Shown here: positions 9,499 to 18,450 of the stretch, one piece after another
Layout: every line of letters starts with the position of its first letter
How positions within the stretch are numbered: the first letter of the stretch is position 1
NCBI RefSeq assembly: GCF_000328565.1
Contig: NC_019966.1
Span: forward strand, 186,001-250,000
Origin: Mycobacterium sp. JS623
GTDB taxonomy: Bacteria > Actinomycetota > Actinomycetes > Mycobacteriales > Mycobacteriaceae
Length of the DNA stretch: 64,000 nucleotides
Direction of reading: 5' to 3'
Notes under the pieces: generated by a model
Told to the model about the DNA's origin: nothing
Seen by the model: the letters and a program-made list of their open reading frames with translations, nothing else
Database searches by the model: none
Made by a program: the position numbers and the translations under genes

Positions 9499-10322
9499 GG
9501 CAGCGCCTCCAGGTACTCACGGGTCGCGTCGTATGCGAGTTCGGCGCGCCGGGCGATGCGGCGGGTGTCGCGGTAGCGCAGATTCGACCAGGTTGCGGCG
9601 GCCCGCTGCGGTAGGCCGCTCGGCAGGACGTGTACAGCCACCTCGGGTCCGACCCGTTCCAGATCGCTGTGGAAGCGGTGCCTGCGCGATATCTCGAACG
9701 CGGTGAACCCGACCTCCCAGAGAAAACGCGGCGGTGCGAGTTCCTCTTCGAGCCGCCCGACATGCAACACCCAGATCGTGTCCGCGCCGTGTTGCACCGC
9801 GCGATCCAGCGGAATGCTGTTGACGAGGCCGCCGTCGAAAAAGTGCTCGTCGCCGATGCGCACCGGCGGGAAAACGCCGGGTAGCGCGCAGGACGCCAGA
9901 ACAGGCTCGATCAGATCGCCGGTGTTGAACCAACGCTCACGCGCGCGCTCGATGCTGGCGGCGACGCATTCGAACGGCACCGCGAGCTCTTCGAAGGTTT
10001 GCGCGGGCAGCCAGCTGCGCAACATCCGGCGAAGCTCGGCGTTGTCGTGCAACGACGTTCTGCGCCGAACGACTTCGGCGAACCGCCGAAGCATCGAACC
10101 GTCGAACGCGCCCTCGTTCGGCAGTGCGTCCCAGAACCCCAACAACTCCTTCGCCCCGGCGGGCGTGGGGTCTGCCGCGAGCGCCGCGCCGTTGATCGCG
10201 CCGACTGACGTGCCGCACACCACGTCGGGTCGGATACCGGCGTCCAGCAGTGCGCTCGCCATGCCGGCCTCGGCGGCGCCGAGCAGACCGCCGCCGCCCA
10301 GCACGAACGCGTGGCATGACAT
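9495..10322 (-). CDS. Patatin-like phospholipase
   Basis: A 275-residue serine acyl hydrolase with the Ser-Asp dyad of patatins. The glycine-rich oxyanion loop is LGGGGLLGAAEAG, the nucleophile elbow is CGTSVGA, and the catalytic aspartate sits in FFDGGLVNS. There is no signal peptide, so it is expected to act in the cytosol or at the inner membrane face. I start at ATG 10322 because the glycine-rich loop normally lies within about ten residues of the N-terminus. An in-frame ATG at 10361 is an alternative. It diverges from lpqI with only 53 bp between starts and overlaps the PlsC-type gene by 4 bp. Confidence 0.86.
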   Translation of the reverse strand: MSCHAFVLGGGGLLGAAEAGMASALLDAGIRPDVVCGTSVGAINGAALAADPTPAGAKELLGFWDALPNEGAFDGSMLRRFAEVVRRRTSLHDNAELRRMLRSWLPAQTFEELAVPFECVAASIERARERWFNTGDLIEPVLASCALPGVFPPVRIGDEHFFDGGLVNSIPLDRAVQHGADTIWVLHVGRLEEELAPPRFLWEVGFTAFEISRRHRFHSDLERVGPEVAVHVLPSGLPQRAAATWSNLRYRDTRRIARRAELAYDATREYLEALP

Positions 10323-10375
10323 ATGCGAGGAATACCCACGACGCGGCGGTTTGTCGCGCATGACAGCATGGCGGG

Positions 10376-11548
10376 ATGGCCTTGCCTCGTCGACTGTGTG
10401 TCCTGGCGGCGCTGACCACGCTAATGGCGGCCTGTTCGTCGCCGGCCCCACAACCTGCGCCGTCTGCGACGACACCGGCTCCGACAATTGCTGCGACCGT
10501 TGCGCCTGCGCCGGCGGCCGACCCTGCCGCGCCGGCGTGCGGCGACGGGCCTGCGCTGCTGGCGAGCATGACCACCCGCGACAAGCTGGCCCAGCTGTTG
10601 ATGGTCGGGGTCACCGGCGCGGCCGACGCTCGCGCCGTCGTCGAGAACCACCACGTCGGTGGCATCTTCATCGGTAGCTGGACCGACCTGTCGATGCTGT
10701 CCGACGGCACGATCGCCAATATCGCCGAGACGGGTCCGCTGCCACTGGCGGTCAGTGTCGACGAGGAGGGCGGCCGAGTGGCCCGGCTTTCATCGCTGAT
10801 CGGCAGCCAGCCGTCACCCCGCGTGCTCGCGGCCAGCCACACGCCAGAAGAGGTCTACAACATCGCGCTTGCGCGAGGCCAGGCGATGCGCAAGCTCGGC
10901 ATCACCATCGATTTCGCACCCGTCGTCGACGTCACCAACGCGCCCGACGACACCGTGATCGGTGACCGCTCGTTCGGCGCCGACCCGGCGGCCGTCACGG
11001 ACTACGCGGGCGCCTACGCCCGCGGGCTGCGCGACGCCGGCCTCCTGCCTGTACTCAAGCACTTCCCCGGCCACGGCCACGGTTCGGGCGACACACACAC
11101 CGGAAGTGTCGTCACCCCGCCGCTGGCTGATCTGCAGGCAGGTGATCTGATCCCGTATCGCACGCTCACCACCCAGGGTCCGGTCGGCGTGATGGTGGGC
11201 CACATCGAGGTGCCCGGGCTGACCGGCAGTGACCCGGCCAGCCTGAGCCCTGCGGCCTACGCGCTGCTGCGCTCGGGTGACTACGGCGGTCCTGGCTTCA
11301 CCGGCCCCGTGTTCACCGACGACCTGTCCAGCATGCAGGCCATCAGCGACCGGATGGGCGTCGCCGAGGCGGCCTTGCGCGGATTGCAGGCCGGTGCGGA
11401 CATCGCGTTGTGGGTGACCACCGACGAGGTGCCTGCGGTGCTGGACCGGCTGGAAAAGGCGCTGGCCGCAGGCGAATTGACGATGCCGAGGGTCGACGCA
11501 TCGGTGCTGCGGATGGCCGCGGTCAAGGGCCGCAATCCGCGCTGCTGA
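10376..11548 (+). CDS. lpqI: LpqI, lipoprotein beta-N-acetylglucosaminidase (GH3)
   Basis: A 390-residue exported glycosidase. The signal peptide ends in a lipobox (TTLMAACSS) with the lipidated cysteine near residue 21, followed by a Pro/Ala/Thr linker to about residue 50. The glycoside hydrolase family 3 domain shows DFAPVVDV, the acid/base motif KHFPGHGHGSGDTH and the nucleophile aspartate in VFTDDLSSM. It belongs to the NagZ group that removes GlcNAc from cell-wall muropeptides, and it matches Rv0237 in position and architecture. The expected location is the outer face of the cytoplasmic membrane, in peptidoglycan turnover and recycling. Confidence 0.92.
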   Translation: MALPRRLCVLAALTTLMAACSSPAPQPAPSATTPAPTIAATVAPAPAADPAAPACGDGPALLASMTTRDKLAQLLMVGVTGAADARAVVENHHVGGIFIGSWTDLSMLSDGTIANIAETGPLPLAVSVDEEGGRVARLSSLIGSQPSPRVLAASHTPEEVYNIALARGQAMRKLGITIDFAPVVDVTNAPDDTVIGDRSFGADPAAVTDYAGAYARGLRDAGLLPVLKHFPGHGHGSGDTHTGSVVTPPLADLQAGDLIPYRTLTTQGPVGVMVGHIEVPGLTGSDPASLSPAAYALLRSGDYGGPGFTGPVFTDDLSSMQAISDRMGVAEAALRGLQAGADIALWVTTDEVPAVLDRLEKALAAGELTMPRVDASVLRMAAVKGRNPRC

Positions 11549-11608
11549 CGGAGCCTGCCCGCGGTCCACGAATCGGCGCAACGCATCGAAAAGCGGTGCG
11601 GTCGTGCT

Positions 11609-12784
11609 TCACAGCGCGTACACGCGTTCGGCGTTGTGGACGCCGATCATGTCGACGATCCGGATCGCATCCTGCTCCGCGCAATCGCCAGTGCGGATCC
11701 AGCCGCCAAGCACCAGACCCATGGCGCGGCGCCACAACACCGAGCCGAGCAGATGCAGCTCGGGCGGTCCGAACGCATCAGAGGAAAACAGTTGCTTGGC
11801 GAACGGCGCCGTCTCCATCGCCTCGGCGACCACCGCGGTCGATCGCACACCCACATAGTTGATGGCAAGTCCCACATCGAAATTCACATGATCGAACGCC
11901 TGCGCCAGATAGCCGGCCTGGCGCTGGAACGGGTAGCAATGCAACAACAGCACCGGCACCGGCGTCATCGTCCGCAGCAGCGGTAGCAACAGCATCGGAT
12001 CGGTGCGGTGCAGATCCAGATCCCGGTCACCGAATCCGACGTGTACCTGCACGGGCAGTCCATGATCGGCGGCCTCATGCACCGCGAACGCAATCAGCGC
12101 AGGGCTGTCCAAGCGTAACGGCGTCGGCCGCTCCGCAAGTTCGCGGGCGTGCGTGACCACCTCGTGGTCGGTTGGGCGCGACCAATCGATGTTGAAGGAG
12201 GTGCGATAGGCCGCAATTGTCTTGGTGCCCACCGTGTCCGGCGAGTCCGCGGCGTCCTGCAGAGCGGTACGAAAGGCGTCGGGGAACGACCCGGGGTCTG
12301 TCCCCGACTCCAGCAGGTCCTCGGCCAGCCGTTCCAACCGCAGGATCGTCGACGACGGCCTGCCGGACAGATCGCTGAGCCGCTCGGGGGTGGTGATGAG
12401 ATCGCCTTTGAAGCCAGTATCGACGATCCATCGGGCGACGCCCGCCGGGGTGAGCATCACACGGGCCAACTCGTCGGGCGTCAGCTCGCTGCGGTGACGC
12501 CAATACGTATCGGCGTCGGCATGCGGTTCAAGCCCGAGCAGTGGTGCGCACCAGCGCCGGATCGCCAAGCCGAGCGGCGAGTCGAACTGCGTCATGAACG
12601 ACGGCACCGGATCGATGGACCCCTCGTTGATCGACGCCTCGAAGCCCGCTCTGTCAACGGGCTTGTCGAAGGCGCCGTGGACGTGGTGGTCGATCAGCTG
12701 GATGCCGCGCAGATGGTCTGCCAATGCCTCGGGCACGTCGGCGTGCACGCCGGCGAAGACATCGGGTGGTTCACCAGCCGGCAT
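11609..12784 (-). CDS. Amidohydrolase family (amidohydrolase-2) protein
   Basis: A 391-residue TIM-barrel metal hydrolase. Visible elements are a first-strand metal-binding IDHHVHGAF, QVHVGFGD, a histidine in LLLHCYPF, and an acidic SSDAFG near the end of the barrel, as in the COG2159 and FluG N-terminal families. ATG 12784 (MPAGEPPDV) is chosen because it overlaps by 14 bp the stop of the aminotransferase remnant directly upstream, a typical operon junction; ATG 12802 is an alternative. In related actinobacteria such hydrolases accompany class III aminotransferases or glutamine-synthetase-like enzymes in amine catabolism (recalled, not verified). The substrate is unknown. Confidence 0.75.
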   Translation of the reverse strand: MPAGEPPDVFAGVHADVPEALADHLRGIQLIDHHVHGAFDKPVDRAGFEASINEGSIDPVPSFMTQFDSPLGLAIRRWCAPLLGLEPHADADTYWRHRSELTPDELARVMLTPAGVARWIVDTGFKGDLITTPERLSDLSGRPSSTILRLERLAEDLLESGTDPGSFPDAFRTALQDAADSPDTVGTKTIAAYRTSFNIDWSRPTDHEVVTHARELAERPTPLRLDSPALIAFAVHEAADHGLPVQVHVGFGDRDLDLHRTDPMLLLPLLRTMTPVPVLLLHCYPFQRQAGYLAQAFDHVNFDVGLAINYVGVRSTAVVAEAMETAPFAKQLFSSDAFGPPELHLLGSVLWRRAMGLVLGGWIRTGDCAEQDAIRIVDMIGVHNAERVYAL

Positions 12785-12990
12785 ACCGCGCGACTTCCGC
12801 ATCGTCGACTTTCCCGGCGGCTGCGTCGGCGATCGCGTCGCCGAGGATCTGGGCTGCGGTATCTGCTTCCGCTTCGGTCAACACGAGCGGCGGCGTGATT
12901 TCCAGAACGTTGCCACCGACGTAGTACACCACCCCCAAGCTCCCAGGCGCGATAGACCACCTGCGCGGCGAATCGCGAGTCATAAATGTT
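12771..12990 (-). pseudogene. C-terminal remnant of a class III (omega) aminotransferase, frameshifted
   Basis: Two adjacent reading frames together give one recognisable protein end. The first frame reads RFAAQVVYRAWELG. After a shift at the five-G run (12932-12936 on the complementary strand) the second reads VVYYVGGNVLEITPPLVLT and continues to a stop at 12771. This is the standard C-terminus of PLP-dependent class III aminotransferases. The catalytic lysine domain and everything else upstream is absent: an in-frame stop lies at 12991 and no family sequence follows. Both a 5' deletion and a +1 shift are present, so the gene is dead unless the assembly is wrong. It overlaps the amidohydrolase start by 14 bp, implying a former operon. 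Confidence 0.75.
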
Positions 12991-13221
12991 TCACAATCTT
13001 CAAGATCAGCGCTAGAGACGGTGGGCACGGTCTACCAGAGCGTGGCCGCCGGGTTTCCTGCTGACCGAACTACTCGTGCCCCTCGTGATGGATGCGGTCG
13101 GGGAATCCGCACGCATCGGATGGCGCTGTGGGAGGACCAGCGCCGCACCGAACTACTGGGCTGACGTGGACAAATTCACGCTCTCGGCGCCGCAGCGTCA
13201 CCTATTGCTTACCCTGGACTG
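12991..13221. other. Gene-free junction upstream of the tetR gene
   Basis: About 230 bp with no convincing start-to-stop gene on either strand. It lies where the missing 5' part of the aminotransferase should be, so it probably contains a deletion junction. The last 60 bp must hold the tetR promoter and ribosome binding site, but I could not identify a clear operator. Confidence 0.5.
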
Positions 13222-13845
13222 ATGGCCGGAGGCACCAAGCGTTTGCCGCGCGCCGTGCGCGAACAGCAGATGCTCGACGCCGCGGTGCAAATCTTCTCTG
13301 TCAACGGCTATCACGAGACCTCGATGGATGCGATCGCCGCCGAGGCCGAGATCTCCAAACCGATGCTGTATCTGTATTACGGCTCGAAGGAGGACTTGTT
13401 CGGCGCGTGCCTTGACCGTGAGCTGACGCGATTCGTCGACGACGTGCGCAGCAATATCGACTTCTCACAGAGCCCAAAAGACTTGCTGCGCAACGCCGTT
13501 CTCGCATTCCTGACCTACATCGACGCGAATCGGGCGTCGTGGATGGTGCTCTACACGCAGGCCACCAGCTCACAAGCATTCGCGCACACGGTGCGTGAGG
13601 GCCGCGAGCGGATCATCGACCTGGTCGGCAGGCTGCTGCGGTCGGGCACCCGACATCCCGAGCCGGACACCGACTTCGACATGATGGCCGTGGCACTGGT
13701 CGGTGCGGGTGAGGCCGTCGCCGCCCGGGTGAGCACCGGCGACGCCGACGTCGATGAAGCCGCCGAGTTGATGATCAACCTGTTCTGGCGCGGTCTGAAG
13801 GGCGCGCCCGCAGATCAGCCTGCACACCCAGCGGCCACCGGGTAG
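13222..13845 (+). CDS. TetR-family transcriptional regulator
   Basis: A 207-residue repressor-type protein. The N-terminal helix-turn-helix spans about residues 12-58 and includes the recognition region ISKPMLYLYYGSKEDLF. The remaining helical domain would bind the ligand and dimerise. It matches Rv0238 in position downstream of lpqI. The stop is 7 bp before the ABC exporter start, so it probably controls its own operon and the exporter. The fatty acid operators found further right could also belong to a TetR protein, but nothing here ties them to this one. Confidence 0.88.
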   Translation: MAGGTKRLPRAVREQQMLDAAVQIFSVNGYHETSMDAIAAEAEISKPMLYLYYGSKEDLFGACLDRELTRFVDDVRSNIDFSQSPKDLLRNAVLAFLTYIDANRASWMVLYTQATSSQAFAHTVREGRERIIDLVGRLLRSGTRHPEPDTDFDMMAVALVGAGEAVAARVSTGDADVDEAAELMINLFWRGLKGAPADQPAHPAATG

Positions 13846-13852
13846 CACTGCA

Positions 13853-15691
13853 TTGAGCAGCCGTCTGGTGTGGCGCAGCCTCGGCATGCTGCGATCGGTG
13901 CGCGGCCTAATTGGGGCGCTTGTGCTCCTCGGCATGGTCGCTTCGGCGTTGCCGTATGTCACCGCTGCCGCGTTCGGCCCCATGATGCAAGTGGTTGCCG
14001 ATGCGGGCGCAAGCGGAAATCTCAGCACGGTATGGGATCTGCAGGGCCCGCTGGTCGCGCGCGAGGACGGCCTGTTGCGTGCGTTCGCGGGCCCCGTTCC
14101 GTTCGGGGTGCTGTTGGGAACGTGGGGGGTTTCTCTCGTTCTGACGCAGTTGATGTATCTGGTCAACGCGTCCGTGCGGGTGACGGCCCAACGGAAGCTC
14201 GTCACGGACATCCGGCAGCGGGTGCACGACCACATCCAGACGCTATCTCTTGATTTCTTCAGCGGGTCGAGCAGCGGTGCGCTGATCCCGCGGGTGACGA
14301 CGGAATCCGCTGGCGTACAACGTCTTCTGATGGACTGCCTACTGGCACCACTGATCGATGCCTTCGTATTGGTCGCGGCCATCGCTTATCTGTTGGCGCT
14401 CTCGTGGCAGATGACCATCGCCGCATTGGCCCTCACACCGCTGGCGCTGCTCACCCTGAGGTTCGCCGGTCGCCATGTTCAGGCAGCGATCCACCGGGTG
14501 ATAACAGCCGATCGCTTGATGTCCGCCGAGCTCGAGCAGACGGTGAACGGGATCGCCGAGATCCAAACGTTCAACGCGCAATCCATTCGCAGCAAGCGAT
14601 TTCACGAAGCGTCGGAGACCGCCGCGAAGAACGACGCGACGAGCGTGGTCTGGATGCAGGCCACCGCGAACGGGTCTCAGATTTTCGTAGCGCTCAGCAC
14701 CGTGGTGGTGTTGCTGGTCGGGGTCGGGTTCAGCTCGAGCTTTGGCCTTACCTTCGCCGGCCTGATGGTGTTCGCGGGAATGGTTCCGACGATGTTTGGT
14801 GCAGCGCAACGGGTGATGGGCGCATACACCACCTACCACTCGGTACTGCCGAGCGCAACGTCGACTTACGAACTGCTCGACACCCGACCGACAGTTCAGG
14901 ACAGCCCTGAGGCCGTCACGCTCGGCGAGGTGCACGGCAACGTCGTGTTCGAGGACGTGACGTTCGGATACACCGACAGCCAAACGGTTCTCGAGGGGTT
15001 GACATTCTCGATCGCCGAAGGCGAAACGGTGGCGCTGGTGGGTGGCATCGGGTCCGGCAAGTCGACGGTGTTCAACCTCATGCTGCGGTTCCTCGATCCG
15101 CAGAGAGGCCGAATTCTGCTCGACGGCCACGACATCGCGGGGGTGACCACCGCGTCGTTGCGCGATCAGGTGTCCAAGCTTGCGCAGTTCCCGTTCTTCA
15201 CCAAGGACACGATCCGCGAGAACATCCGATTGGCGCGACCGGACGCCAGCGACGCAGATGTCGAGCAGGCGTGTCAGCAGGCACATGTGCACACGGTCAT
15301 CACCGATCCGATGAAGATGCACGACGGCTACGACACCGTGGTGGATGTGCAGGTGCCATCGGGCGGGCAGAAGCGACTGATCGCGTTGGCGCGCTGCCTA
15401 TTGCGCAGGCCCGAGGTGTTGCTGCTCGACGAACCGACGGAGAACCTCGACGCCGACCAGCGGGCCAGGCTGACCGGAGTGATCCGCGAGTATGCCCGAG
15501 ATCGCACGTGCTTGGTGATCAGTCATGACATGGACTTCATTGCCGCGGTGGCTGATCGAATTCTGGTGCTCGAGGACGGCCGCATCGCTCAGGTCGGTGA
15601 TCACCGCACGCTGATCGCCGAAGGCGGCCTCTACAAGCGCTTGTACGAGGCGCAGAATGTCGATCCCGATCTGGTCTATCCGAGCGGCTAG
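13853..15691 (+). CDS. ABC exporter with fused membrane and ATPase domains
   Basis: A 612-residue half-transporter. Membrane helices occupy about residues 15-310, including a hydrophobic pair at 17-40 and 80-105. The nucleotide-binding domain follows, with Walker A GGIGSGKST near residue 400, signature PSGGQKR, Walker B VLLLDEP, D-loop ENLD and switch histidine ISHDMD. It would act as a dimer exporting lipid, peptide or drug substrates. The start is TTG 13853, just behind the tetR stop; a GTG at 13868 is possible. Co-location with tetR suggests inducible export. No partner half-transporter gene is adjacent, so a homodimer is the simplest reading. Confidence 0.88.
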   Translation: MSSRLVWRSLGMLRSVRGLIGALVLLGMVASALPYVTAAAFGPMMQVVADAGASGNLSTVWDLQGPLVAREDGLLRAFAGPVPFGVLLGTWGVSLVLTQLMYLVNASVRVTAQRKLVTDIRQRVHDHIQTLSLDFFSGSSSGALIPRVTTESAGVQRLLMDCLLAPLIDAFVLVAAIAYLLALSWQMTIAALALTPLALLTLRFAGRHVQAAIHRVITADRLMSAELEQTVNGIAEIQTFNAQSIRSKRFHEASETAAKNDATSVVWMQATANGSQIFVALSTVVVLLVGVGFSSSFGLTFAGLMVFAGMVPTMFGAAQRVMGAYTTYHSVLPSATSTYELLDTRPTVQDSPEAVTLGEVHGNVVFEDVTFGYTDSQTVLEGLTFSIAEGETVALVGGIGSGKSTVFNLMLRFLDPQRGRILLDGHDIAGVTTASLRDQVSKLAQFPFFTKDTIRENIRLARPDASDADVEQACQQAHVHTVITDPMKMHDGYDTVVDVQVPSGGQKRLIALARCLLRRPEVLLLDEPTENLDADQRARLTGVIREYARDRTCLVISHDMDFIAAVADRILVLEDGRIAQVGDHRTLIAEGGLYKRLYEAQNVDPDLVYPSG

Positions 15692-15702
15692 GCTCTCGCC
15701 CG

Positions 15703-16623
15703 ATGAACGTCATTGCATCTGTTGTTTGCATGGGGGCCCACATTCTCGATGTGCTTGTCCGTCCCGTCAGCGACATTCCGGCGGGGCAGGACACGGCGCT
15801 GGTCGAGCAGATCCGGATGACGGCGGCGGGGACGGCCGCGGGAACGGCGCTGACGTTCGCCAAGCTGGGGGCGGCGGTGCGGACGGCGGGGGCGATTGGG
15901 GTGGACCCCGCGGGGGATTTGTTGCTGTCGCTGCTGGGCCGCGCGGGCATCGACACCGGCCTGGTGGTCCGCAAACCTGATGCGCCGACGTCGATGTCGG
16001 TACTGCCGATCAGACCAAACGGTGAACGGCCTGCCCTGCACTTGCTCGGGGCCAATCTTTCGTACACGCTCGACGACGTCGACCGGGATGCGATCGCGGC
16101 GGCAGATCACCTCCATCTTGGTGGAACGGAGATGCTGGGGCCGGACTTCGCGAAGCGAGTCCTCAAGCACGCCAAGGATAATGGCGTCACGACCTCGGTC
16201 GACCTGATCGCACCAGGCGGCATGGGGACCTTTGATCTCATCGCGCCTGCGATGGAATACACGGACTATCTGCTGCCGAACGAGGATCAGGTACTCGGCT
16301 TCACGGGCGCCACAGATCTTGCCGAAGGGTCACGGAAACTCCTCGACGCAGGTGCAGGACTGTTGGCGATAACGTGCGGTGCCGACGGCGCGCTGATCGT
16401 CAACGCCGAAGGAACACAACATGTTCCGGCGTTCGCCATCGATGTGGTGGACACTACCGGATGCGGCGACGCATTCTCGGCTGGCTTCGTCTACGGCATG
16501 GGACTCGGAAGGGCGCCGCGTGATGCGGCGGTCCTCGGCACTGCGGTAGCCGCACTCGTCGCGCAGGGACTGGGCAGCGACCACGGCGACTTCGACCTCG
16601 CGGCCGCCGACGCGTTGGCGTAG
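15703..16623 (+). CDS. PfkB-family carbohydrate (ribokinase-like) kinase
   Basis: A 306-residue sugar or nucleoside kinase. The N-terminal substrate-binding half has the GxxxDxxxx(P) start (MGAHILDVLVRPV). The C-terminal PfkB signature is DTTGCGDAFSAGF, with the catalytic base aspartate preceded by the anion hole GCGD near residue 255. It follows the ABC exporter by 11 bp on the same strand and may share its transcript. The substrate is not predictable; ribokinase, fructokinase and adenosine-kinase-like activities are all known in the family. Confidence 0.85.
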   Translation: MNVIASVVCMGAHILDVLVRPVSDIPAGQDTALVEQIRMTAAGTAAGTALTFAKLGAAVRTAGAIGVDPAGDLLLSLLGRAGIDTGLVVRKPDAPTSMSVLPIRPNGERPALHLLGANLSYTLDDVDRDAIAAADHLHLGGTEMLGPDFAKRVLKHAKDNGVTTSVDLIAPGGMGTFDLIAPAMEYTDYLLPNEDQVLGFTGATDLAEGSRKLLDAGAGLLAITCGADGALIVNAEGTQHVPAFAIDVVDTTGCGDAFSAGFVYGMGLGRAPRDAAVLGTAVAALVAQGLGSDHGDFDLAAADALA

Positions 16624-16749
16624 CGCGCCATTGGTGGGCAAAAGGTTGAGTGCTTCCGCGTCGCCGTTAAATTGTTATCAGACCTTGCCTTCTGCGACAC
16701 GTCGCATCGCAAGAATGCGATAGAAGCGCCGCTGGACGGAAAGGACGCA

Positions 16750-16938
16750 GTGACCGAGAAAGACCTTTACTCGTCGATTTTGAGCGTGTTGCAGTCGCAC
16801 TTCGACAGCACCGGACGGCCACGGTCGGCGTCACACGCCGTGCAAGCTCATCAGATCGGCCAAGACGCCATAAATGACTGGCTGTCGGCGAAGCTGACCC
16901 CCGAGCGCCTGCAGATCGCTGGGACGGTGCGCGACTGA
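16750..16938 (+). CDS. Small conserved-looking hypothetical protein
   Basis: A 62-residue acidic/amphipathic protein starting at GTG 16750 (VTEKDLYSSILSVLQ), supported by GGAAAGGA about 7 bases upstream. An ATG 78 bp further up is in frame but has no ribosome binding site and gives an unlikely leader. It looks all-helical, with no signal peptide, membrane helix or cysteine. I do not recognise a family. It ends 14 bp before the L,D-transpeptidase gene, so the two may be co-transcribed. Confidence 0.6.
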   Translation: MTEKDLYSSILSVLQSHFDSTGRPRSASHAVQAHQIGQDAINDWLSAKLTPERLQIAGTVRD

Positions 16939-16952
16939 GCCTCGACGAGCTA

Positions 16953-17609
16953 GTGAGACTCCCCCTAGCACTGGGGATTGGATTGGTTATCCTGAGCCTG
17001 CCGGTCGTTGCGCCCGCGTGGGCGGATACCGCAACGCCGCTCGCCGGTCAGCCGGCACAGTGGATCATCGTCGGTGTGCCAGATGCACACGCGACATCCG
17101 GAACCCTTACCGCGTTCCAACGGGTCGGCCAGCAGTGGAAGGTGGCGTTGGGACCGGTGCCCGCCAAGGTAGGCGAGCTCGGTGTCGGTGCTCCAGGGGA
17201 CGGTGTCCACCGCACTCCGGTGGGAACATTCAGATTCGACCAGGCGTTCGGCCGTCGACCCAATCCCGGAACCAAGATGCCGTATTTCCAAGCGACTCAA
17301 CAGGACTGGTGGGATGAAGACGCTCGATCACCTAGCTACAACACCCACGTGCGTCGATCCGGCAGCCCCTCGTCCATCGCGGAAAATTTGTACGACTCCG
17401 GTCCGGTATATGACTACGCGGTGAACATCGCGGTGAATCCGCAACGCGTGCCCGGGCGGGTGTCCGGCATCTTTCTGCACGTGACAGATGGCAGTCCCAC
17501 ATGGGGATGTGTGGCTATCGGCCGTGATGAGATGCGCTCGGTGCTGAACTGGCTCGACCCCGCCGCATCACCGGAAATCACCATCGGCGTCGGTACCCCG
17601 TCGCTATAG
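16953..17609 (+). CDS. Secreted L,D-transpeptidase-like (YkuD family) protein
   Basis: A 218-residue exported protein starting at GTG 16953. A signal peptide (hydrophobic residues 4-22, cleavage near AWA-D) is followed by a catalytic domain of the ErfK/YbiS/YkuD type. The conserved histidine is in IFLHVTDG and the nucleophile cysteine in SPTWGCVAIG, near residue 190. This single-domain form resembles Rv0309-like proteins and not the larger Ldt enzymes with Ig-like domains. It would form or edit 3-3 peptide cross-links or attach ligands to peptidoglycan; the exact reaction is not determined by sequence. It overlaps the end of htdX by 6 bp tail to tail. Confidence 0.8.
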   Translation: MRLPLALGIGLVILSLPVVAPAWADTATPLAGQPAQWIIVGVPDAHATSGTLTAFQRVGQQWKVALGPVPAKVGELGVGAPGDGVHRTPVGTFRFDQAFGRRPNPGTKMPYFQATQQDWWDEDARSPSYNTHVRRSGSPSSIAENLYDSGPVYDYAVNIAVNPQRVPGRVSGIFLHVTDGSPTWGCVAIGRDEMRSVLNWLDPAASPEITIGVGTPSL

Positions 17610-18446
17610 TGCCGTCACCGTTCCCGTGAGGTGCGGGTCGCCCTTCTTCAGGTTGCGCAGCGTCAACTGCCAGCCGTCGGAGATCCGATCGACATACAAA
17701 CCGGCCTGCGCCGGCAGCACCACCGGCTTGGCGAACCGCACCGAATACTTCACGGTATCCGGCAACTGACCCTCAATGTTCGCCAAAACAGCTGCAGCGC
17801 TGAACATTCCGTGGGCGATGACGCTGGGGAAGCCGAACAGCTTTGCGGCGATCGCATTGGTGTGGATCGGATTGTGATCTCCGCCGACCGAGGCGTAGTG
17901 GCGGATCTGTCCCGGCGTGATGCGCAGCACCGCATTGGGCGGTCCCGGCTTCGGCTGCTTCTGCGGTGGCGGCTTCGGCTCATCCGACAGGCTGGTCTTC
18001 TGCTGATGCAGGAACGTCGTCACTTGATGCCACGCCGTCTCGTTTCCGACATTGACATCGGTGACGATGTCGACCAACAGCCCGCGGCGATGCTCACGCA
18101 GGTTCTCCGCATGCGTACGCACCGAAACGGTGTCGGTCACCAGAATCGTCCGATGTTGCGTGATGTGGTTTTCGATGTGCACCGAACCCATTGCGGCGAA
18201 CGGGAAGTCGAAGCCCGTCACCAGCGACATCACCGTCGGGAACGTCAACGCGAACGGGTACGTCAGCGGCACCGCATCGCCGAACCGCAACCCCGTCACG
18301 TTCGCGTACGCCGCCACGTTTGCAGGATCAATGCTCAACTCGTCGACCGTCAACGTGCGGTCGGGCAAGGTGTCGCCGCGTGGAACGAATGGCAGGGCTC
18401 CGGCCGCCGCGCGCACCAAGTTCATCAAACCTGACGGCTGCGTCAC
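17604..18446 (-). CDS. htdX: 3-hydroxyacyl-thioester dehydratase HtdX (MaoC-like)
   Basis: A 280-residue double-hotdog hydratase. The hydratase-2 motif lies in the C-terminal half as YASVGGDHNPIH followed by IAHGMFS, which provides the catalytic Asp/His pair. The N-terminal hotdog appears to lack these residues, as is typical of the two-domain eukaryotic-like type. It hydrates or dehydrates the (3R)-hydroxyacyl to trans-2-enoyl thioester step. The stop-to-start distance to fabG4 is 4 bp, so the dehydratase and ketoreductase form one operon, as with Rv0241c-Rv0242c. Substrate form (CoA or ACP) is uncertain; the family in mycobacteria acts on acyl-CoA. Confidence 0.92.
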   Translation of the reverse strand: MTQPSGLMNLVRAAAGALPFVPRGDTLPDRTLTVDELSIDPANVAAYANVTGLRFGDAVPLTYPFALTFPTVMSLVTGFDFPFAAMGSVHIENHITQHRTILVTDTVSVRTHAENLREHRRGLLVDIVTDVNVGNETAWHQVTTFLHQQKTSLSDEPKPPPQKQPKPGPPNAVLRITPGQIRHYASVGGDHNPIHTNAIAAKLFGFPSVIAHGMFSAAAVLANIEGQLPDTVKYSVRFAKPVVLPAQAGLYVDRISDGWQLTLRNLKKGDPHLTGTVTAL

Positions 18447-18450
18447 GCTC

